Part shown: in pieces, positions 56,890-64,000 of the stretch
Position numbering within the stretch: position 1 is the stretch's first letter
How the letters are laid out: the number at the start of each line of letters is the position of its first letter
DNA from: [Clostridium] fimetarium
GTDB taxonomy: Bacteria; Bacillota; Clostridia; Lachnospirales; Lachnospiraceae
NCBI RefSeq assembly: GCF_900111235.1
Contig: NZ_FOJI01000017.1
Location: 17,872 to 81,871 of the forward strand
DNA: 64,000 nucleotides
Reading direction: 5' to 3'
Translations under genes and position numbers: made by a program
Notes under the pieces: generated by a model
Database searches by the model: none
Seen by the model: only the letters and a program-made list of their open reading frames with translations
What the model was told of the DNA's origin: nothing

Positions 56890-57744
56890 ATGAAACGTTT
56901 TTATAGAATGGTTAGAGCAGATATCAAGCAAGGGATCATAAGTGAATATTTAAAATACATAGTTGTTTTGATTATATCGTTGATATTTACACAAAACTAT
57001 TATGTCAGAGTTGAAAAATATATTGCGAATGGTAAAGTAGTAGGGGAAGTGACAATTTTTGATATATTAATCTATTTTTTTAAGGGGATGAAAGAGTATA
57101 TTCCTGCTTCAAATAACCCTTTTGAGATACCTGTTGATTTTCTGCTTTTGAATATTCTACTTGCTATTATAATTGGTAATTAGAAGGATATTAATGGATA
57201 TGGAAGAAGTGTACTCGTTCGGTCTGATACGAGATTATCCTGGTGGTTTAGTAAATGTATATGGAATATATTATCCGTAATTACATTTTATGCTGCAATA
57301 TATATTGGTATTATTGCTGTTTATGTGGCACATGGTGGATTAGGTAGTGGTATAGAATATATGCTTAATGCAGATTTGATGAAGGCGGTCTTTCAAGTTG
57401 AATTGGGAACTATAAATAGTAGTGGACTTATGATTTCAATTATAGTATTGCCAATTATCACTTCGATTGCTATATCAATGCTTCAGATGACACTTGCATT
57501 TTATCTAAATCCAATCGTAAGTTATGTGATTATTATCGCAATGTATATATTTTCTGCATTTTATATGAAATGGTTTATGATAGGGAATTATCTAATGATG
57601 TATAGAAATGAATTCGTCAATCAAAAAGGTATGCATTTGGGCATATCATTGATTGTGGATGTAGGGGTAGCAACAATATCAATTGTGGTTGGATATATAT
57701 TTTTTAGAAGGTATGATGTATTAGAGAAGAATAATGATATTTAA
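56890..57744 (+). pseudogene. ABC-2-type permease gene interrupted by an in-frame amber codon
   Basis: One continuous frame from ATG 56890 to 57744 (about 285 codons) contains a single stop, TAG at 57181-57183. The residues on both sides make one protein: LLLNILLAIIIGN before, KDINGYGRSVLVRSDTRLSWWFSKCIWNI after, followed by several TM segments ending VGYIFFRRYDVLEKNNDI. The architecture fits an exporter permease with about six TM helices. Internal GTG 57325 could restart only the last third. TAG is used as an ordinary terminal stop by other genes here (832 and dnaJ), so recoding is unlikely and a nonsense mutation is the simple reading. No good ribosome site is seen at 56890. The gap 56671-56889 holds no other gene. 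Confidence 0.8.
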
Positions 57745-57773
57745 ATAAAATATAACGATGAGGAGAAAATCAT

Positions 57774-58460
57774 ATGGATCAGATTAAAATTTTAGTAGTT
57801 GAGGATGATACAGATATCAATATATTGATTAAAAAGATACTGGAAAACGTTGGTTTTAATGTAATCCAAGCATTTTCCGGTACAGAAGCGCAATTGAGGT
57901 TATCGATGGATCAATATGATGTGGTCCTCTTAGATTTAATGCTTCCTGGAATTACTGGAGAACAACTCATCCCAATAATCTGTGAAAAAAGGATCCCAAT
58001 CATTGTGCTATCTGCCAAAGTGGGCCTAAAAGACCGAGTGAACGTCTTAAATCTTGGAGCCGATGATTATATCACAAAGCCATTTGAAGCAGAAGATGTA
58101 ATTGCACGAGTAAATGCTGTTCTTAGAAGAACAAAGAAAAATAACACAGAAGCTACCGACCAAAAGGAAGCGTATACCTACAAACAATTAAAACTATCAG
58201 CGGATTCAAGAAAAGTTCTCATTGACGAAACTGAAATATTTTTAACCGCCCATGAATTTGATCTCCTATATCTATTAATAAAAAACCCACAAAAAGTCTA
58301 TTCCCGCGAAGCCCTATATGAAGAAGTATGGCAAGGCGGATACTACGGCGAAGACAACACCGTAAATGTACATATAAGCAACATCCGAAAAAAAATATCC
58401 GAAGTAACCCCCTCCGACTACATAAAAACCGTCTGGGGCATCGGCTTTAAACTAGACTGA
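57774..58460 (+). CDS. OmpR-family response regulator
   Basis: 228 residues. Receiver with E10-D11-D12, phospho-acceptor D54 in VVLLDLMLPG and K in IVLSAK; winged helix (about 130-228) ending YIKTVWGIGFKLD. GAGGAG upstream. Partner kinase is probably the one at 60916, with the ABC genes between. From about 58140 the coding strand abruptly becomes C-rich in third positions, unlike the first half and the neighbours. Confidence 0.93.
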   Translation: MDQIKILVVEDDTDINILIKKILENVGFNVIQAFSGTEAQLRLSMDQYDVVLLDLMLPGITGEQLIPIICEKRIPIIVLSAKVGLKDRVNVLNLGADDYITKPFEAEDVIARVNAVLRRTKKNNTEATDQKEAYTYKQLKLSADSRKVLIDETEIFLTAHEFDLLYLLIKNPQKVYSREALYEEVWQGGYYGEDNTVNVHISNIRKKISEVTPSDYIKTVWGIGFKLD

Positions 58461-58586
58461 GACAAAACTATAAATAGCCATAGCACCTCCTAAATACTTG
58501 AATTTCTAAAGTATATATGCCTTTATGTTTTGCTTTAGTTTTTTGCTTTTACGATTTTGCCCCTATTCGCCCCCAAAGAATGCCGA
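58461..58586. other. Gap between the response regulator and element F
   Basis: No gene or hairpin terminator recognised; keeps the C-rich composition for its first 40 bases, then becomes T-rich. Confidence 0.5.
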
Positions 58587-58844
58587 GTGAATATGAAATA
58601 TAATCATGCATTTTGCCTAGACCGGCTGAAAGCAGCGCCAATGTTTTCCGCGAAAGCACAAGTCAAATTGACATGCTTGCATGTCAATTTGACGCCGCTC
58701 GCGAACCGAAGCATTATGCTTCGGTTGCAAAGACTCAGATGAAAATCGAACGCAGTGAGCATTTTCATCATCCCTGAGGCTTGAAAAAAAACATGCTGCT
58801 TGAAGGAAAGGCAGGCAAAATACATGATTATATTTCATATTCAC
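58587..58844. repeat. Long palindromic intergenic element F (type 1, reverse orientation, with two extra hairpins)
   Basis: 258 bp. Outer arms 58587-58618 and 58813-58844 match at 31 of 32 positions (arm begins GTGAATATGAAATATAATC). Read on the minus strand the core matches C and E (GCCTTTCCTTCAAGCAGCAT, AAGCCTCAGGGATGATGAAA, CTCACTGCGTTCG, TTTTCATCTGAGTC, CTGCTTTCAGCCGG). Relative to them it carries about 90-110 extra bases containing a perfect 15-bp hairpin (58662-58676 with 58679-58693) and a second hairpin AACCGAAGCA / TGCTTCGGTT (58704-58726). Confidence 0.9.
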
Positions 58845-59000
58845 GTCCGACCAATTCTTTACCCTTTCTTTAAACTTTCTTAAGTACTAATTAATCCTTT
58901 CATAGTAGAATGATAATTGTAAACGAGATGCAAATGCGAAGGCATTTGATTTATATTTGTATTTCAATAAGTAACGCGATGGCGGTGGAATGGAGAGATT

Positions 59001-59924
59001 ATGAATACTTATGAAGTTATAAGAGCATCACAGCTAACGAAAAAGTATGGTGGCGTGTGTGCATTAGACCATGTTGATATTACAGTGAAGCAAGGAGAAA
59101 TCTATGGTCTTGTGGGTAATAATGGAGCTGGAAAAACAACATTTCTAAAGATGATTACAGGTCAGAGTTTTCCTACGAGTGGAGAATTATCGATTTTATC
59201 AAAGACCGAAGAATCAGAAAAGAATAAAGCTAGAAAAAGAACGGGTTCAATTATTGAGACACCAAGTTTTTATCCGAAATTAACAGTGGAAAAGAATATG
59301 GAATATTACAGAATTCAAAGAGGAATACCGGGGAAAGATACTGTTGACAATATTTTGACGGTAGTTGGGTTGCTTGATGCGAAGAAGAAAAAGTTTGATA
59401 CATTGTCATTAGGAATGAAGCAAAGACTTGGCCTTGCATTAGCATTGATGGGGGAGCCTGAATTTCTTATATTAGATGAGCCGATAAATGGATTGGATCC
59501 AACTGGTATTATCGAAATTAGAAATCTATTACTAAAGTTAAATAGAGAAAAAAATATAACCATATTAATTTCAAGCCACATATTAACAGAACTTTCAAAT
59601 ATTGCAACCACTTATGGATTCTTGGACAAAGGCATATTGATTGAGCAGATAACTGCTGAAAAGTTAAGTGAAAAGTGTAATACCTATTTAGATATTTCAG
59701 TGACTGATACCAAGAAATACTGTGCTTTATTAGAAACAAAACTTTCCTGCGATAATTATAAAGTGATGCCAGAAAATCATATTAGAATATTTGATATCAA
59801 CAAAAAAATGGAAGACTATAGTTCATTAGCCGTATTAAATGGGATTGGGTTATTGTCCATGGAAGAAAAACGGATTGATTTAGAGAATTACTATATGAAT
59901 TTGATTGAAAGTGTCAATGAGTAA
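59001..59924 (+). CDS. ABC transporter ATP-binding protein (BcrA-like)
   Basis: 307 residues. Walker A GNNGAGKTT, signature LSLGMKQRLGLALAL, Walker B LILDEPINGLDPTG, H-loop ISSHILTEL. The LSLGMKQRLG signature and IRNLLLKLNREKNITILISSH are characteristic of BcrA/LanF-type lantibiotic and bacitracin immunity ATPases. GGAGAG precedes the ATG. Operon with the permease at 60053 and kinase at 60916. Confidence 0.93.
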   Translation: MNTYEVIRASQLTKKYGGVCALDHVDITVKQGEIYGLVGNNGAGKTTFLKMITGQSFPTSGELSILSKTEESEKNKARKRTGSIIETPSFYPKLTVEKNMEYYRIQRGIPGKDTVDNILTVVGLLDAKKKKFDTLSLGMKQRLGLALALMGEPEFLILDEPINGLDPTGIIEIRNLLLKLNREKNITILISSHILTELSNIATTYGFLDKGILIEQITAEKLSEKCNTYLDISVTDTKKYCALLETKLSCDNYKVMPENHIRIFDINKKMEDYSSLAVLNGIGLLSMEEKRIDLENYYMNLIESVNE

Positions 59925-60052
59925 TTAATTGATAGAAAATGTGGATTAGTAATCAATGCAATAGAAAATAGGAAGTAATGTAATATGATATGCGCATCAG
60001 CGTTCAATTAAAGATTGAGAGCTATAACGAAGCGCAGGAATTAGGAGGAAAT

Positions 60053-60826
60053 ATGTTAAATTATATAAAAAGCGAATTGTATAGAATTAGAACTTCAAAA
60101 GGTACCTATGTAATGTTTATTTTGTTTAGTGTACTCGTAGTGTTATTTAATCTTATGATTTATGGATTCAAAATGGCGGATAGTACTTTTCCATATGCAA
60201 CCACAAAATTTTCATTGGGAACGTTAGCCGATAGTCTCCAGATGTTAATTCTGATATGTTTAGTAATCGCATCTGTTGTATTTGCAGGTGAATTTAAGAA
60301 TAACACAATCAAAAATATAGTTTCATTTGGAATATCAAAGACGCAGATGTACATAGGAAAATATATCGTAACATTATTGTTTGCATTTATTTTAATGCCA
60401 GTAGTTGCTTTCATGTATGCTTTAAGTGCATATTTATTATTGGATAATAGTGGTTCACAATATTTGATATTATTTATTAAGTCATTAGTGATCAATCTAC
60501 CGATTTTTATTTCATGTATCACACTCGGAATGGCCCTGTTCTTCGCAGTACAAAATGAAGTGACAGGTTACTGGATTTGGGGTACAATTATAGTTATCGT
60601 TCCTATGGTTTTGGCATTGATTGGAATGAAAGTTGATCTATTAGCAGATATCGCAAAATGGTTACCATGGAATTTGGTAGCATCAGGAGAAATGACTGAC
60701 ACAGGATATGTATATGAGTGGGGCACATATTCAGGCGCTGTGAAAAGTATTATTTCAGGTGTCGGGTTTAGTATAGTATTTTTCATCATAGGAATTACTA
60801 CATTTAGAAAAACAGAGATTAAGTAA
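60053..60826 (+). CDS. ABC-2 permease (BcrB/ABC2_membrane_4-like)
   Basis: 257 residues from ATG 60053 (AGGAGGAAAT immediately upstream; the earlier frame start at 59990 has no ribosome site). MLNYIKSELYRIRTSKGTYVMF then six TM segments; GEFKNNTIKNIVSFGISKTQMYIGKYI is the usual cytoplasmic loop of this family. Partner of the BcrA-like ATPase. Confidence 0.9.
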   Translation: MLNYIKSELYRIRTSKGTYVMFILFSVLVVLFNLMIYGFKMADSTFPYATTKFSLGTLADSLQMLILICLVIASVVFAGEFKNNTIKNIVSFGISKTQMYIGKYIVTLLFAFILMPVVAFMYALSAYLLLDNSGSQYLILFIKSLVINLPIFISCITLGMALFFAVQNEVTGYWIWGTIIVIVPMVLALIGMKVDLLADIAKWLPWNLVASGEMTDTGYVYEWGTYSGAVKSIISGVGFSIVFFIIGITTFRKTEIK

Positions 60827-60915
60827 CATTTGGGAAAACAGATATTGAGTCAATAGAGATTAGTAAAATATAGAACAATAGAGATTAAGTAACAATTCAG
60901 AGGATGGTATTTATT

Positions 60916-61833
60916 ATGGAATGGATTCTATTATTATTAATTTTATTATTAATACCAAGCGTGTTTTTTGCAACACGCTTCTTTTGTATAAAAAAGAATA
61001 TCAGAGACGCAAAAGTTGAAATAGAGGAATTGCTCCAGAATCCAGATGCGAATCGAATATTAAAGTTTAGCTGCCCGGATAAGAATTTTGAAAGTTTCTT
61101 GATGTCAATTAATCAGTATTTGCAATTCACTAGAAAAGAAAGAATTCAGTATCTAAGAAGAGAAATAGAAATCAGAAAAGAGATAGAAAATATAAGTCAT
61201 GACTTGAGAACACCACTTACATCAATTTTAGGTTATATTGAATTGATTGATCGAAAGGCCTTAAGCGATGACGAAAGAGATTATTTAGAAGTGGTAATTC
61301 GCAAATCCAAATCATTGCAACGTTTGATTGGGAAATTCTATGATTTATCAAGACTGGAAGCGGATGAATACGCTTTTGAAAATAGAACTGTGAATATTCA
61401 TAAAATGCTATCAGAACTTTTGTTAAATAGCTATAATGAATTTGATAAAAAAGGGATTAACATAGACCTTAATATAGGAAATAGAGAAGTAAATGTTTTA
61501 GGGGATGAAGATGCATTAGAACGCATATTTACTAATTTAATTAATAATGTTTTGAAATATGCAACAAACAATCTATGGGTATCAATTGAAGCTGAGAAGA
61601 ATAAAGTAGTTGTGAAATTCGTAAATGATACTTTACAATTATCTGATATTGATGTTTACCATATGTTTGATCGTTTTTATATGAAAGACGAAGCTAGAAC
61701 CAATCATAGTACGGGGCTAGGCTTGACGATTACAAAACTATTGGTGGAAAAAATGGGCGGAAATATAAGTGCGGATTTAGATGAAGACGAGAAGCTTGAA
61801 ATTCGAATAGAATTTAGCGAGATTGAGATGTGA
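60916..61833 (+). CDS. Sensor histidine kinase
   Basis: 305 residues; start ATG 60916 preferred, with AGAGG 12 bp upstream (ATG 60904 touches that site). One N-terminal TM (about 3-24) and no extracellular domain, so it probably senses through the membrane or the ABC transporter. H95 in ENISHDLRTPLTSILGY; N-box NLINNVLKYA; G-boxes DRFYMKDEARTNHSTGLGLTITK. Likely phosphorylates the regulator at 57774 in a peptide-antibiotic response module. Confidence 0.92.
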   Translation: MEWILLLLILLLIPSVFFATRFFCIKKNIRDAKVEIEELLQNPDANRILKFSCPDKNFESFLMSINQYLQFTRKERIQYLRREIEIRKEIENISHDLRTPLTSILGYIELIDRKALSDDERDYLEVVIRKSKSLQRLIGKFYDLSRLEADEYAFENRTVNIHKMLSELLLNSYNEFDKKGINIDLNIGNREVNVLGDEDALERIFTNLINNVLKYATNNLWVSIEAEKNKVVVKFVNDTLQLSDIDVYHMFDRFYMKDEARTNHSTGLGLTITKLLVEKMGGNISADLDEDEKLEIRIEFSEIEM

Positions 61834-61855
61834 TAATTTGATTAGAGACTAGTAT

Positions 61856-61907
61856 AAAAATAGACGGAGAAAAATGCATCATAACATTTTTATCCGTCTA
61901 TTTTTTT
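61856..61907. terminator. Terminator after the kinase gene
   Basis: About 20-bp stem (AAAAATAGACGGAGAAAAAT 61856-61875 with 61885-61905, one unpaired base) followed by seven T; T-rich on the other strand as well, so it may also serve pdxT. Confidence 0.92.
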
Positions 61908-61971
61908 ACCCAATTCTTAGTATATTTTGATGGCCTTTTAGTTACAAGAATATTCAACAATCCAATTCATA

Positions 61972-62571
61972 CTAGCACAATGATACAAAATACCGATGCA
62001 CCGATAAATCTTCAGTGAGTTCAGGGTGAAATGCCAGCCCGATTTGATTTCGATACTGTACTGCTACAATATTACCGTCAACTTTAGCAAGAATCTCGAC
62101 ATCATCATTTACGGAATCAATGTATGGTGCCCTGATGAATCGAAGAGGAATATTTCCAATGTGCTTAACATCAGCAATCGTCGAAAAACTACCAAGCTGT
62201 CTACCATAGGCATTTCGCTTTACCTTCACTGGAAGCGTTGCAAATTGTAAAACACTTGATTTGTGTTGGCCTTGGTTGCAGATATCGTTGGAGATATCGT
62301 TAGAGATATCAGATGCGAGCAAAATCAAGCCAGCGCAGGTTCCAAGAACGGGCAACCCGTTCTGAATCTTTTTGTGCAACAGATCAAATAAATCTAGGTC
62401 TTTCAATAGCTTTCCCATAACTGTGCTTTCGCCGCCAGGAAGTATTAGGCCATCAAAATCCTGCAATAAATCTTTCTTCTGGCGTATTTCAAAGTGATCA
62501 ATGCCTAGTGATTCTAATTTCTTCTCATGTTCTATAAATGCGCCTTGAACGGCGAGTACACCTATTTTCAT
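61972..62571 (-). CDS. pdxT: Pyridoxal 5'-phosphate synthase glutaminase subunit
   Basis: 199 residues, class I glutaminase that feeds ammonia to PdxS. KIGVLAVQGAFIEH start, ILPGGEST, nucleophile C79 in GTCAG, and H/E in AFHPELTED. A small insertion SNDISNDICNQG after LLASD looks like a local duplication in a surface loop. GGAGGTG precedes the ATG; 118 bp behind pdxS. Confidence 0.96.
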   Translation of the reverse strand: MKIGVLAVQGAFIEHEKKLESLGIDHFEIRQKKDLLQDFDGLILPGGESTVMGKLLKDLDLFDLLHKKIQNGLPVLGTCAGLILLASDISNDISNDICNQGQHKSSVLQFATLPVKVKRNAYGRQLGSFSTIADVKHIGNIPLRFIRAPYIDSVNDDVEILAKVDGNIVAVQYRNQIGLAFHPELTEDLSVHRYFVSLC

Positions 62572-62689
62572 AGCAGAGCACCTCCTTTATTTTTCAAATT
62601 ACTATATTAATTTCCGATATCACATTCAATAGCTACACAAAACATCTATATTCAATATCTAAATTAAGTCCCAATATTGCGTCTATCAT

Positions 62690-63565
62690 TTACTTGCCTC
62701 TTTCAGCCATCAATAATTCAATTTCCTGTTCATTGATACCAACCATAGCTTCTCCAAGGTCTTCTGAAAGTTCAGCCAATATCTTAGGATCATTGAAGTT
62801 CGTAACAGCTTTGACGATAGCAGCTGCACGTCTCGCAGGATCACCTGACTTGAAAATACCTGACCCTACAAATACACCTTCAGCTCCAAGTTGCATCATA
62901 AGTGCTGCATCAGCAGGAGTTGCAACGCCGCCGGCTGCAAAGTTGACAACAGGAAGCTTGCCATTTTCGTGAACATATTTTACAAGATCATAGGAAACCT
63001 GTAACTCTTTGGCAGCGTTAAATAATTCATCTTCGCGAAGACTAACCAATTCACGGATTTGACGGTTCATCTTTCTAAGATGGCGAACTGCTTGAACGAC
63101 ATCGCCAGTACCGGGTTCACCTTTTGTACGAATCATGGAAGCTCCTTCGTTGATTCTTCGAAGTGCTTCGCCAAGATCTTTTGCACCACATACAAATGGT
63201 ACGCTGAACTTGGTTTTATCAATATGGTAGACATCATCAGCAGGTGATAACACTTCACTTTCATCGATGTAGTCAATTTCAATTGCCTCAAGAATCTGGG
63301 CTTCTACGAAATGCCCGATTCTGGCCTTTGCCATAACAGGAATTGATACAGCTGCCTGAATCTCTTTGATCATCTTAGGATCACTTGTGCGGGCAACTCC
63401 GCCTACTGCTCTGATATCTGCAGGGATTCTTTCTAGTGCCATAACTGCACATGCACCAGCCGCCTCTGCAATTCTTGCCTGTTCTGCATTCGTAACATCC
63501 ATGATTACTCCACCCTTTAACATTTGGGCTAACTCTTTATTTAATTCATAACGATTTTCTGACAT
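62690..63565 (-). CDS. pdxS: Pyridoxal 5'-phosphate synthase lyase subunit
   Basis: 291 residues from the ATG at 63565 (GAGG 6-7 bp upstream; a longer frame to 63577 has none). Builds PLP from ribose 5-phosphate, glyceraldehyde 3-phosphate and ammonia. D23 in [13 protein letters not shown], Schiff-base K80 in [10 protein letters not shown], and [12 protein letters not shown] are conserved landmarks. First gene of the pdxST pair. The PLP made serves enzymes such as ThrC and the aminotransferase here. Confidence 0.98.
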   Translation of the reverse strand: MSENRYELNKELAQMLKGGVIMDVTNAEQARIAEAAGACAVMALERIPADIRAVGGVARTSDPKMIKEIQAAVSIPVMAKARIGHFVEAQILEAIEIDYIDESEVLSPADDVYHIDKTKFSVPFVCGAKDLGEALRRINEGASMIRTKGEPGTGDVVQAVRHLRKMNRQIRELVSLREDELFNAAKELQVSYDLVKYVHENGKLPVVNFAAGGVATPADAALMMQLGAEGVFVGSGIFKSGDPARRAAAIVKAVTNFNDPKILAELSEDLGEAMVGINEQEIELLMAERGK

Positions 63566-64000
63566 GATTTTCCTCATTCCTGCGCATATTTCTGCACATA
63601 TCTAGTTTTGATTGATATTGTTTCATTATAGTTTCTATTAAATCTAATAATTATTGTAAATGTTTAATACCGATATCGATTCGTTGATACTTATTATATA
63701 CAGAAATGGACTAATGGAAATAACCAGTTTCGATAATAATGACAATGCCAGTTTCAACAACATAAGAGCTAGAAAATATTAGATGATTTCAAGATGAATT
63801 ATGGTTGAGCTTTAATCTTTATGATACTGTTTTATTTCGAAATAAAAACTGTAGTATTTTACAAAATAAACATTTGCGGATAAATAATACAGATTACTTG
63901 TGCGAAAGTAGAGACTAACTATTAAAAGTCAAGTCTTAAACTAATATTTTTTGATAGAGAGCGGATATGCATTTTAGGTATATTTGAACATTGAAAACTG
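63566..64000. other. Non-coding right edge: pdxS promoter region and a possible leader of an operon beyond the window
   Basis: A minus-strand TATAAT (63630-63625) can serve pdxS, without a good -35. TTTTATTTCGAAATAAAA (63830-63847) is a perfect 18-bp dyad. The last bases, TTTGAACATTGAAAACTG, resemble the leader or spacer sequence that often precedes rRNA genes in Firmicutes. No open frame of note. Confidence 0.45.

Noticed and set aside
57181..57183. Pyrrolysine recoding of the amber codon
   Set aside because: TAG ends other ordinary genes in the window and no pyl or PYLIS-like feature is visible; a nonsense mutation is simpler.
58557..58844. Short frames on both strands within element F
   Set aside because: They lie in a self-complementary repeat and are near mirror translations of each other.

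Overview
The window reads as a low-GC, anaerobic, spore-forming-type Firmicute, most likely a plant-biomass or pectin-using member of the Lachnospiraceae (Clostridium cluster XIVa). This is inferred from AT-rich sequence with strong AGGAGG ribosome sites, the hrcA-grpE-dnaK-dnaJ cluster under a perfect CIRCE, era-recO-glyS, two Csp-like subtilases, sortase-type surface proteins, a cyclic-peptide (agr-like) quorum-sensing locus and a very large secreted pectin esterase. No rRNA, tRNA, CRISPR, prophage or complete insertion sequence was seen.

Layout. 0-7.4 kb: the 3' end of a MerR-family regulator, then a MerR-style promoter and a 2181-residue secreted protein with one CE8 pectin methylesterase and two SGNH (CE12-like) acetylesterase domains. 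7.7-9.5 kb: leuCD. 9.5-15.9 kb: a large palindromic repeat, an AP2/degenerate-HNH protein, a diguanylate cyclase, a YhcH-family protein, threonine synthase, a small membrane protein and a DUF3298 protein. 16-18.6 kb: a four-domain sulfur-trafficking oxidoreductase. 18.7-22.2 kb: two tandem Csp-like serine proteases. 22.3-27.5 kb: the CIRCE-controlled chaperone operon. 27.9-30.9 kb: the agr-like locus (LytTR regulator, GHKL kinase, AgrB, and a 45-residue AgrD). 31-33 kb: a TetR regulator and a membrane protein sharing two operators. 33-41.4 kb: an M16C peptidase, era, recO, glyS and a zinc-ribbon membrane protein. 41.5-43 kb: a ClC antiporter. 43.4-47.5 kb: a sortase-anchored protein, a GntR-ABC operon and a nitroreductase. 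47.9-50.4 kb: TfoX-C protein, radical SAM enzyme and azlCD. 50.5-56.2 kb: a PucR regulator followed by an amidohydrolase, an iron alcohol dehydrogenase and a class III aminotransferase, whose two promoters share an identically placed candidate activator site. 56.9-61.8 kb: an ABC/two-component module whose first permease gene is broken by an in-frame amber codon. 62-63.6 kb: pdxST for pyridoxal phosphate.

The most unusual signal is non-coding. Six intergenic gaps, nearly all starting right behind a stop codon, hold 150-320 bp multi-stem palindromes of two related types. Their unpaired and core segments are conserved between copies, while their long terminal arms differ from copy to copy yet stay almost perfectly self-complementary within each copy. 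Several other gaps hold short-period tandem repeats (8, 9, 13, 14 and about 38 bp), again directly behind stop codons. I do not recognise either class as a named repeat family.
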